64,000 bases of DNA from Phycisphaeraceae bacterium (GTDB lineage: Bacteria > Planctomycetota > Phycisphaerae > Phycisphaerales > UBA1924), in NCBI GenBank assembly GCA_019636795.1, contig JAHBWW010000003.1:310001-374000 (forward strand). Direction: 5' to 3'. The notes beneath the pieces were generated by a model. The model was not told the DNA's origin. It did no database searches and saw only the letters and a program-made list of their open reading frames with translations. Within the stretch, counting starts at the first letter, position 1. Each line of letters opens with the position of its first letter. Made by a program: the position numbers and the translations under genes. Below are positions 42,285 through 49,472 of the stretch, in pieces.

Positions 42285-43736
42285 TCACGTTCTCGGATTA
42301 TCGGGCTCCAGCTGGACAACAACAGCCACGCCAGCGATCTGATCGCCCCGGTGGCGCCCATTCGGATCGAACAGCGCAAGTGCCGCAACCGGCGGCAATG
42401 TCCACTTGATCGCGTTGCGCACAAGCGAACGCCCAAACCCGACGCGATACGGGTGCTCGATCGTGCCATGCACGCGCACTACCCGGCACCCGACCAACCA
42501 CTTGCCGATCGACCGGCCACTGAAACTCTCGGACAAAGTCCCGATTACAAGCCCCACCCCGAACGTCGCGGGCACCGCAGCCCATGCGCCATCAACCGGC
42601 ACCATCACCAGAAGCGAAATAATCTCCCAGAAACTTAAACCAAAGACAACCCCTGCAACTTGCGCCGCGAGGCCAAAGTCCAACGCCGATGCCAGAATCC
42701 GCCGCAAAGGCTCGGCCAGAGCTGTGTGCGCTGGCAGACTGATAGAACCATCATCGCGCGACCGCCTGAGCACGATCACCAGAACCGAGATCAGCAGCGC
42801 GACCAGCATAATCCCGAGCACGCGGACCTCACCTGTCGGCAGTGCTCCCTCGCGTGGTACTTCGCCCGCGTGCAAAACAGCGCCCGACGACATCGATACC
42901 TCGATCGACTCAAATCGCAACAATCGTCCCTTGGCTCGTGCATCCTCCGCATCCGCCCATCGCACGCCCAGCATGCGAGGCCCATCGCACCAGATCGGCA
43001 CCAGCACCGCCTCTGATCCAAAACTGGCCGATGCCACAGGCACGTTCACCCCGGTTGGATCTAACACCGACAATCGTGTTTCATCGCCATCACGCATCGC
43101 GAGAACGTCGAGCCCACCAATGTGAAACGCCACCTCGCCGTGTTGCCCGTTTGTGTCATTCGCGCGAACATACGCGGCCGGCAGTTCGATCTGCTTCCAC
43201 GCCCCGAGTTCGAGCGCGTGAGCCGACAGTGAATCATCACTCTGCAGCATCACAACGACAATGCGTTCCGGTGCGATCGAGAGCGCCACAACCGTCCCCC
43301 GTGCACTGAGCAGTGGATGTGCTTCAAGCCGATCGCGCGGCTCATACACCCACACCCGCCCACGCCAGACGGCATCGAGCGCACGCACACGCACTCGCGC
43401 GACGCCATCGCGCCCCTGCAACTCAAACGCCAGGTAGACCTTGTTGCGATACGCACCGATTGCGCGGGGCATTTCATCAAACACTCTCGCAACCTGCACA
43501 GATCCCGCCGACGCCGCGCCCACTCCGTGGCGAGGCGGAGCATGCAGAAGCACATAGGACCGTGCGCTTCCGACTTGTCGGTCATCTCCAATGATCGCCC
43601 AAGCGTGGCTCTGACCAGTCGCTGCATTCACCGGGCTGGCTGCGGCAATCTGCCCGCAGGCAATCTCCGACACCGCACCGATCGCCATGATCGATGTCAT
43701 TACAATCAGCACGCTGATTCTGCGAAGATCGATCAT
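42285..43736 (-). CDS. RDD-family membrane protein with exported N-terminal domain
   Basis: 483 aa. A signal-like start (MIDLRRISVLIVMTSIMAIG) is followed by a 280-residue beta-rich region with repeating strands (YVLLHAPPRHG, VYLAFELQGRDG, VVALSIAPERIVVVML) that looks propeller-like. A first span appears near 310 (VLGIMLVALLISVLVIVLRR). The C-terminal RDD domain has RRILASALDFGLAAQVAGVV, IGTLSESFSGRSIGKWLVGC and SLVRNAIKWTLPPVAALALF. RDD proteins are membrane proteins, some acting as ion antiporters. The ATG at 43736 overlaps the upstream stop by one base. Confidence 0.75.
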   Translation of the reverse strand: MIDLRRISVLIVMTSIMAIGAVSEIACGQIAAASPVNAATGQSHAWAIIGDDRQVGSARSYVLLHAPPRHGVGAASAGSVQVARVFDEMPRAIGAYRNKVYLAFELQGRDGVARVRVRALDAVWRGRVWVYEPRDRLEAHPLLSARGTVVALSIAPERIVVVMLQSDDSLSAHALELGAWKQIELPAAYVRANDTNGQHGEVAFHIGGLDVLAMRDGDETRLSVLDPTGVNVPVASASFGSEAVLVPIWCDGPRMLGVRWADAEDARAKGRLLRFESIEVSMSSGAVLHAGEVPREGALPTGEVRVLGIMLVALLISVLVIVLRRSRDDGSISLPAHTALAEPLRRILASALDFGLAAQVAGVVFGLSFWEIISLLVMVPVDGAWAAVPATFGVGLVIGTLSESFSGRSIGKWLVGCRVVRVHGTIEHPYRVGFGRSLVRNAIKWTLPPVAALALFDPNGRHRGDQIAGVAVVVQLEPDNPRT

Positions 43737-44608
43737 CAAGGTTCCATCGCCTGAGCCGGAGTCTGCGCATCGAGGTCATAGATCTCGTCGATGCGATATC
43801 CGCGAGCAAGTCCCTCAAAATCAAACGCCGACGCACGAATCGGGCGATTCTCCACGCCATAGAGAGAAACATCCACGCGCGTCTGCTGATCCACCAGCGT
43901 TATCCTCGCCGAGTTCGCAATCCGGGGCTTGCGCGTTGCATCCCCCACCACATTCACGAAGTCATATCGCGACAGCTCGGCCACCAGCACAACCAACCCC
44001 GCAGCATTCCGCAACTCCACACGCTGTGGCTCTGCTGACCTCGGGTCAAACCACACAACACGACTCCCACGGCTCATCGGCGCGACAACGCCCGCTAGCC
44101 CCTTGTCCCATCGCACGTCGGATTCGAGCATCATCACATCAAGCGGAGTGATCCCGAGCAGATGAACCAGATCGCGCGGGTACACCGGCACGCCAAGGCT
44201 CGCAGCTTTGTCCTCGTCCGCAAAAGCGTGCCGACCGAAGAGCGCGACTTTCGCGCTGTTCTCGACCATGTCCATCCACCAGTAGCCCTGTTCGTTTGAA
44301 CCGAGGTACAACTGGACCTTTCCGAGTTTGCCCAGCGACATCGCCACGCGGTCAGGCTGCTCGATCTGCAGGTGCCCTTCAACCTGCTCGCGCAGCCGCC
44401 CGCCGCGCTCGTTGCGAGCCGTCACCTGCACACTGGTGCGTGCCCAGACACGATCGAGCGATGCTACTCGTTCGTTGTGCCGCGCGACCAGATCATCACG
44501 CGAGATGTCGGGCCGACTGTCACCGTTCTTCTTTGGCGAAGCGCATCCCGATGTCCCCAGCAGCATCACGCCCAAGCACAATCGAACAAGGCACGATGCA
44601 ACACTCAT
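43736..44608 (-). CDS. Outer-membrane lipoprotein, LolB/DUF4292-like
   Basis: 290 aa with a lipoprotein signal peptide (LCLGVMLLGTSGC, Cys about residue 22). The mature part has SVQVTARNERGGRLREQVEG, VAMSLGKLGKVQLYLGSNEQ and YWWMDM, then RDLVHLLGITPLDVMML. This strand pattern resembles the LolA/LolB and DUF4292 fold that binds lipids or lipoprotein acyl chains; no firm assignment. Start ATG at 44608 has GGAGG upstream and overlaps the preceding gene's stop (ATGA), so it is coupled to it. Confidence 0.7.
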   Translation of the reverse strand: MSVASCLVRLCLGVMLLGTSGCASPKKNGDSRPDISRDDLVARHNERVASLDRVWARTSVQVTARNERGGRLREQVEGHLQIEQPDRVAMSLGKLGKVQLYLGSNEQGYWWMDMVENSAKVALFGRHAFADEDKAASLGVPVYPRDLVHLLGITPLDVMMLESDVRWDKGLAGVVAPMSRGSRVVWFDPRSAEPQRVELRNAAGLVVLVAELSRYDFVNVVGDATRKPRIANSARITLVDQQTRVDVSLYGVENRPIRASAFDFEGLARGYRIDEIYDLDAQTPAQAMEP

Positions 44609-45174
44609 CCCCCGCCTCCACGCCGACCAGGTTCGGCTGCTTCGAGTGTCATGATCTGCCCGATGAGTTCGGTCGCCGCATCGATGGCTTCAACAGTCAT
44701 GCCAGGATCAATCACCGTCGATACTTCACCTGCCTCCTGCCCTCGACGTCGAACACGCATCAACCCCGGTGTACCGGCACGCATGTTCGCCGGTTGCCCG
44801 CCCTCGTACGTCAAGAGACGCTTGCGGATCAACGCAAGTGCCAGCAGATACCGAAACGCAAGTCGTTTCGGGTCTTCGGTCTCGCTCAGTTGCTCGAAGA
44901 GATCGATCAGTTCGTCATCATCAAGCAGCGGCCTTTCCGGTCGCGTGTCGTCATCAAGCACGCTCCGCCAGAATCCAAACAGCATGTTCGGAGCGGTCGG
45001 CCTTGCGCCCGCATTCCACGCACTCTCGCAGAAGTCCATTCTCGAAAAGTCTTCTTCTCCTGGAATCTCAACCAACGTCGCAACGTACCGCTCGCCCGAT
45101 TCGATCGCGCGTCCGGTCGATGCGCACTGCCGGGTCGGACGAGAAACCTGATACGGGTTAGATCCACTGCTCAT
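44605..45174 (-). CDS. Uncharacterised protein with CxxTGr-type motif
   Basis: 189 aa soluble protein. It opens RPTRQCASTGRAIESGERYV, a pattern reminiscent of zinc-ribbon-like motifs in planctomycete proteins of unknown function, then DFSRMDFCESAWNAGARP with a second Cys, and a helical LDDDELIDLFEQLSETEDPK, KRLAFRYLLALALIRKRLLT region. No catalytic motif is visible. The C-terminus is Gly-rich. No strong RBS at 45174. It overlaps the lipoprotein gene by four bases. Likely part of one transcript with its neighbours. Confidence 0.65.
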   Translation of the reverse strand: MSSGSNPYQVSRPTRQCASTGRAIESGERYVATLVEIPGEEDFSRMDFCESAWNAGARPTAPNMLFGFWRSVLDDDTRPERPLLDDDELIDLFEQLSETEDPKRLAFRYLLALALIRKRLLTYEGGQPANMRAGTPGLMRVRRRGQEAGEVSTVIDPGMTVEAIDAATELIGQIMTLEAAEPGRRGGGG

Positions 45175-45186
45175 GATGAGCAGAGT

Positions 45187-45441
45187 CTATTCGCCACCGC
45201 CGCTCCACATCCCATTGCACGTGACTTCGTAGAACCGCTCGGTCGAACCCCCCGCTCCGACGCTGAACCGCACGGCCTTCGTACACGACGGGCACCGAGC
45301 GTTGTACGTCTGCCCATCCGCATCGCGAAACACCCGGCAGTACCGCCCCGAGCACGCAAAGCGCACCCCGATCCAAGGCCGTGTCGAAAGCGCCGGACGA
45401 CGTCCCCCAGATTCATCACTTGTGGAACGCCGACTCAACAT
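45187..45441 (-). CDS. Small Cys-motif protein (zinc-ribbon-like), unknown
   Basis: 84 aa. The motif WIGVRFACSGRYCRVFRDAD and RCPSCTKAVRFSVGAGGSTE, ending FYEVTC, suggests a small zinc-binding domain (C..., CPSC, C). I think related short proteins occur in other planctomycetes next to the CxxTGr gene, but cannot verify. It begins the minus-strand series that reaches fliA, with no strong RBS at the ATG (45441). A hairpin lies upstream at 45499-45532. Confidence 0.55.
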   Translation of the reverse strand: MLSRRSTSDESGGRRPALSTRPWIGVRFACSGRYCRVFRDADGQTYNARCPSCTKAVRFSVGAGGSTERFYEVTCNGMWSGGGE

Positions 45442-45498
45442 GCGACGTATCTATCGGTGCGCCACCCAGCACCGGCCCAAAACACCACTGGCCGAATT

Positions 45499-45532
45499 AC
45501 GCCCCTAAGGTCGATAACCTTGTTTGGGGCGT
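45499..45532. other. Two-part hairpin upstream of the divergent 45187 and lpxI genes
   Basis: ACGCCCC (45499-45505) pairs with GGGGCGT (45526-45532), and AAGGT (45507-45511) with ACCTT (45517-45521), around loop CGATA with a small internal asymmetry. It lies in the 237-base divergent region between the small Cys-motif gene and lpxI. No T-run follows, so it could be a regulatory RNA structure or operator rather than a terminator. Nothing else recognisable is in this gap. Confidence 0.45.
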
Positions 45533-45678
45533 GAAGTGCCCGTCTCGAAGCATCGCCACCATGTTCCGGGCGATCCCGTGACCTGACCGTGACGTCCTGT
45601 ACGCCCGCCTCTGCTCCTCTGTGTCAGGATGCGAGCCTAGAATTTGGATACTCCCCAGAGCGGAGTTGATGATCCGAC

Positions 45679-46647
45679 ATGGCCCGAATACCCGTACCCT
45701 CAACCGCTGCCCTCACGATTCTCCCGGATCCCCCCGGGCCGCCGACGCCGATCGGTCTCATCGCAGGCGGCGGCCAACTCCCAATCGCCATCGCCCGGGG
45801 CCTGCGCGAGATAGGGCATCCAGTCCATGGCCTAGGTCTGAGCCGCCAATACAGCCGCGACCTCCCGCGCATGTGCTCTTCATTCCATGAAGTGGCACTC
45901 CTACGGATTGGAAGTTGGGCAAGAATCCTCCGCAATCAGGGGGTCCGCCATGCCATCATGGTCGGCAACGTCGACAAAGCAAAACTCATGCACGATCCGT
46001 GGCGTGCCTTGAGGAATATACCTGATTTTCGGACGGCTGTCGCATGGTACAGGCACATCCGCCACGATCGGCGGTCGCATGCCGTCCTCGCTGCGATCGC
46101 CGAAGAACTCGATAAGGAAGGCGTCTCGCTCCTCGATTCGACGTTCCCGATTCCGGATCAGATCGCCTCGGCCGGAGTGATGACCCAGAAGCGCCCCACC
46201 CCTGCCCAGATGGCCGACATCGAATTCGTCTGGCCGATCCTCAGCGATATGCTGCGCCTCGACATCGGGCAATCCATCGCTGTCCGCGATCGCGACGTGA
46301 TCGCTGTCGAAGCCGTTGAAGGCACGGACCGCATGATCGAACGCGTCGGTCGCTTGTGCAAGGCCCGCGGCTGGGTGCTGTGCAAGGGGGCGAGGGTAGG
46401 TCACGATCGTCGAAGCGATGTACCGACTGTCGGCGTGCGCACTATCGAGCACATGTACGCCAATGGCGGACGATGCCTGGCTGTCGCTGTCGGAAACGTC
46501 ATCATGCTCGAACGCGAAAAAATGATCGATGCTGCTGACCGTCTCGGGGTTTCAATTATCGGCGTGTCGGTCTCAATTGAAGGCCCCAAGACTGCTGGTG
46601 CTGTGATTCGTGAAGCAAAGCCTCTCGTCTCGTCGGCAGCACGCTGA
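45679..46647 (+). CDS. lpxI: UDP-2,3-diacylglucosamine diphosphatase LpxI
   Basis: Hydrolyses UDP-2,3-diacylglucosamine to lipid X, step four of lipid A synthesis; LpxI is the alternative to LpxH. 322 aa with PIGLIAGGGQLPIAIARGLR, MVGNVDKAKL, RSHAVLAAIAEELDKEGVSL and QKRPTPAQMADIEFVWPILS, then CKGARVGHDRRSDVPTVGVR and FAVGNVIMLE-type AVAVGNVIMLEREKMIDAAD, the known LpxI pattern. The ATG at 45679 lacks a close RBS. It indicates a lipopolysaccharide-bearing outer membrane. The stop overlaps the next gene's start by one base. Confidence 0.93.
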   Translation: MARIPVPSTAALTILPDPPGPPTPIGLIAGGGQLPIAIARGLREIGHPVHGLGLSRQYSRDLPRMCSSFHEVALLRIGSWARILRNQGVRHAIMVGNVDKAKLMHDPWRALRNIPDFRTAVAWYRHIRHDRRSHAVLAAIAEELDKEGVSLLDSTFPIPDQIASAGVMTQKRPTPAQMADIEFVWPILSDMLRLDIGQSIAVRDRDVIAVEAVEGTDRMIERVGRLCKARGWVLCKGARVGHDRRSDVPTVGVRTIEHMYANGGRCLAVAVGNVIMLEREKMIDAADRLGVSIIGVSVSIEGPKTAGAVIREAKPLVSSAAR

Positions 46648-47255
46648 TGGAACCGTGCGAGTTCGTCAGCCGGGGCGGTCTCAAACTGCGCCACGCACTG
46701 ACTGTTTTTGCTATTGACGTCTCAGGCCTCGTCTGCGTCGATCTTGGGTGCAGCACAGGGGGATTCACAGACTGCCTCCTTCGGGCCGGTGCCGAGCGTG
46801 TGTACGCAGTTGACACGGGCTATGGCGTTCTCGACTGGAAACTCCGCAACGATCCGCGCGTGCGCGTCATAGAACGAGCGAATGCGCTGCATGTGCCCGT
46901 GCCGGTCGACGCACTCGAACGCGGCGGCGTTGACCTCGCAGTGATCGACCTCGGCTGGACCAGGCAAATGCACGCGCTGCCGGCTGCGGCCCGTTGGTTA
47001 TGTCCAGGTGGCCGCATCATCACACTCATCAAGCCTCACTACGAGCAGGGCACTTCGCGGCGGGCAAACGAAGCCGTACTGGCCGACGACAAAGCCGAGG
47101 CCGTGCTCGCCACCGTTCTCGCGGACATGGCCCAGGCCGGATTTGAAGCGCAGCGCGTTGTTGAAAGCCCGATTCGAGGCGGCAAGAAACTTAATAAGGG
47201 AAATCGCGAATGGCTCGCACTGGTTGTAGTCGAGCCTACGCAACCTGATCAATGA
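46647..47255 (+). CDS. TlyA-like FtsJ-fold rRNA methyltransferase lacking the S4 domain
   Basis: 202 aa: YVSRGGLKL-type CEFVSRGGLKLRHAL, then the SAM-binding motif VCVDLGCSTGGFTDCLLRAG, AVDTGYGVLDWKLRNDPRVR and LIKPHYEQGTSRRANEA, ending SPIRGGKKLNKGNREWLALV. These match TlyA, a 2'-O-methyltransferase of 16S/23S rRNA, but the 60-70 residue N-terminal S4 RNA-binding domain is missing: the protein starts at the methyltransferase. The ATG at 46647 overlaps the lpxI stop by one base (TGATG). Target RNA unknown. Confidence 0.87.
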   Translation: MEPCEFVSRGGLKLRHALTVFAIDVSGLVCVDLGCSTGGFTDCLLRAGAERVYAVDTGYGVLDWKLRNDPRVRVIERANALHVPVPVDALERGGVDLAVIDLGWTRQMHALPAAARWLCPGGRIITLIKPHYEQGTSRRANEAVLADDKAEAVLATVLADMAQAGFEAQRVVESPIRGGKKLNKGNREWLALVVVEPTQPDQ

Positions 47256-47295
47256 TTCACCGAGCTCGATGAGTGTCGGGCTTGAGGCACCGTCG

Positions 47296-48363
47296 TCATT
47301 CGCTCGCGCGCGGGCCTTCGCCTGAAGACTCGGAGACCCAACCGGCCACGGCTTTGCCCCGACCTCGGAGCATCGTCCACAGCAGTTCGAGCAGTTCGCG
47401 CAAGCCCGTGTTCGAGGCGCCGCTCACAACCACAACCTGCACATCAGCACCAAGTCTGAGCACGCGCCGAAACTCGCGCACGATCTCATCGAGCTCAGGG
47501 CGATCGGGAAAAAGATCGGCCTTGTTGATCGCAATCACCTCGGGCTTCTCAGCCAGTTCCGGCGAGTATTGCTCCAGTTCGGACCGAATGAGTAGGTAGT
47601 TGTCGACTGGCGTTCCCTGCTCGGGCAGCGCGTCGATCAGATGGACGATCGCGCGCGTGCGATCTACATGGCGAAGAAAATCATGCCCCAAGCCAGCACC
47701 ATCCGCTGCGCCTTCGATGAGTCCCGGGATGTCGGCCAGCACAATCCGCCGTTCGTCATCGAGCATGGCAATCCCGAGTTGCGGCGTCAGCGTCGTGAAC
47801 GGATAGTTGGCAACCTTCGGCGTCGCGCGAGTCAGACTCCGGAGCAACGTCGACTTGCCCGCATTGGGCAGGCCCACGATCCCCACATCCGCGAGCAGCT
47901 TGAGTTCGAGCCTGAGCGTGAACTCCTCGCCGGGTTCGCCGGGCGTGAACTGCCTTGGTGTGCGATTGATCGAACTTTTGAAGTGCTCGTTACCGAACCC
48001 GCCGCGCCCGCCACGCGCAATCACCACACGCTCACCGGCTTTCAAATCATGAATCAGTTCGCCCGTCTGGTCATTGAAGACCATGGTTCCGGGTGGCACT
48101 CGAATTTCACGATCTTTGCCCGAGGCTCCGAACTGCTGCTTGCCTCGCCCCTGTTCGCCATTTTCCGCGACCCAGTGCCGACGCCCCTTGAAATCCACGA
48201 GCGTATTGAGCCCCTCATCAGCATAGAAGAGGATGTCACCGCCACGTCCGCCGTCGCCGCCATCGGGCCCGCCCTTGGGCAGGTGAGGTCCGCGATGGAA
48301 AGAAAGGCATCCATCGCCCCCCTTACCCGCTCGCACTTCGATGACAACCTGATCGACGAACAT
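47296..48363 (-). CDS. obgE: GTPase ObgE/CgtA
   Basis: Essential ribosome-assembly GTPase. 355 aa: the glycine-rich Obg fold (residues 1-160, FVDQVVIEVRAGKGGDGCLS, FHRGPHLPKGGPDGGDGG), then the G domain with G1 GLPNAGKSTLL, G3 LADIPGLIEGAADGAGLGHD, G4 INKADL, and a short C-terminal tail with G5 VSGASNTGLRELLELLW. The ATG at 48363 has no strong RBS; a GTG lies ten codons upstream at 48393. Convergent with the TlyA-like gene. Confidence 0.96.
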   Translation of the reverse strand: MFVDQVVIEVRAGKGGDGCLSFHRGPHLPKGGPDGGDGGRGGDILFYADEGLNTLVDFKGRRHWVAENGEQGRGKQQFGASGKDREIRVPPGTMVFNDQTGELIHDLKAGERVVIARGGRGGFGNEHFKSSINRTPRQFTPGEPGEEFTLRLELKLLADVGIVGLPNAGKSTLLRSLTRATPKVANYPFTTLTPQLGIAMLDDERRIVLADIPGLIEGAADGAGLGHDFLRHVDRTRAIVHLIDALPEQGTPVDNYLLIRSELEQYSPELAEKPEVIAINKADLFPDRPELDEIVREFRRVLRLGADVQVVVVSGASNTGLRELLELLWTMLRGRGKAVAGWVSESSGEGPRASE

Positions 48364-48404
48364 GTTCAAGCGTACGCGCCCCGCACGCCGCACACCGACA
48401 CGAT

Positions 48405-48815
48405 TCAGGCAACGCGGCGCAGACTCCGCGTCTGGAACGGCCTGAGCAGGCGATCGCGATCACCCGACCGGGCAAACCGCGAAAACGCTACTGCCAATTT
48501 GCAAGGCCCAGGCTCGTCGGTGTCGCACCACACCACATTGCCGATCACGAAAATCGCCCGTCCGGGGCCGATATCACCAGCCTCAAACGCGGCTGCGGGA
48601 AGCGAGATCTGCACCGCCACCGCCGTCCCGGGCTCAATCGGTTCATCGAGTTCGAACCGCACACCCCCCTCGCTGATGTCGTAGGCGTGCCCGTGCCGCG
48701 TGAAGTTCTGCTCTTCAAGTGTTCGGGCTGAAATAGTGGTGTACATCGGTGCGGTCGCGAACCGCTCAAAAGCCCTGCGTTCAATGCGCTGCTTCACCGG
48801 TCGACTCCTGCTCAT
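48405..48815 (-). CDS. PilZ-domain c-di-GMP-binding protein
   Basis: 136 aa with both PilZ ligand motifs: RxxxR in RRAFERF (about residues 12-18) and DxSxxG in AYDISEGGVRFELD (about 48). The following SLPAAAFEAGDIGPGRAIFV and KLAVAFSRFARSGDRDR fit the PilZ barrel. Small stand-alone PilZ proteins bind c-di-GMP and control motility or envelope targets; the partner is not known. GGGGGC-rich leader, ATG at 48815. It precedes obgE on the same strand by 41 bases. Confidence 0.88.
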   Translation of the reverse strand: MSRSRPVKQRIERRAFERFATAPMYTTISARTLEEQNFTRHGHAYDISEGGVRFELDEPIEPGTAVAVQISLPAAAFEAGDIGPGRAIFVIGNVVWCDTDEPGPCKLAVAFSRFARSGDRDRLLRPFQTRSLRRVA

Positions 48816-48964
48816 GCCCCCGATCACTCGCGATCGGGCTTCTGACCCTATCGGCCAAAGGTTGCATGTGGGCATGAAGTTTCACCGCCGGGAAGACCAC
48901 GGTGACAAAATCGCCAAAGAAACAAGCCCTCGATGTACCAAACAAACTGCTCACCTGAAGAGGA

Positions 48965-49414
48965 TTACGCGTTTTGTCGTGTTCCGGTCAAACGCAAATC
49001 GACCCCTGTGATCCGCACACCAAGCCGTGCTTCAAGTTCGGCCAGAGTCTCGGGGCCCACTCGCGAGAGCAGTTGGCGACTCAAGTCATCGGGCACATCC
49101 ATCAGGCCACCAGACTCGACCACCACATGAACATGCGGCGACACATCCGCGTCATAGCGGCAGGGGCCTGCGCCTGGAGACGCCGGCAATCTGCGACACA
49201 GCCCGCTGGCCGTCAGGAGATCGAGCGTGTTGTACACCGTCGCCAGACTCATCCCCGACTCGCTCAACCGGACTGCGCTGAATAGATCCTCAGCCGTGGG
49301 GTGTTGGTCGGTCGAGGCGAGCGCTCGATAAATCACCGCCCGCTGGCGCGTATAGCGAACGTCCCGCTCTCGAAAAAGAGCACGGATGCTGTCATCCGAA
49401 CATTCGATGTGCAT
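48965..49414 (-). CDS. Fur-family metalloregulator (Fur/PerR type)
   Basis: 149 aa. DNA-binding winged helix: RYTRQRAVIYRALASTDQHP, TAEDLFSAVRLSESGMSLAT and VYNTLDLLTASGLCRRL. The metal-sensing part has CRYDADVSPHVHVVVESGGL and DVPDD; the C-terminal CxxC zinc site typical of many Fur proteins is absent, as in some PerR-like members. Iron or peroxide sensing cannot be decided. Start taken as ATG 49414; ATG 49435 is close to a TACAAT box and would be almost leaderless. Likely binds operators elsewhere. Confidence 0.88.
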   Translation of the reverse strand: MHIECSDDSIRALFRERDVRYTRQRAVIYRALASTDQHPTAEDLFSAVRLSESGMSLATVYNTLDLLTASGLCRRLPASPGAGPCRYDADVSPHVHVVVESGGLMDVPDDLSRQLLSRVGPETLAELEARLGVRITGVDLRLTGTRQNA

Positions 49415-49472
49415 GGCTCGCTCGCGGCACTTCATTGCACGATTGTATGCGACCTGCTCGATCGCACGCGAC

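Noticed and set aside
40738-42342. 534-residue open frame on the plus strand opposite the TPR gene
   Set aside because: Arg- and His-rich, no domain, entirely inside a well-supported minus-strand gene; a shadow of high-GC codon usage.
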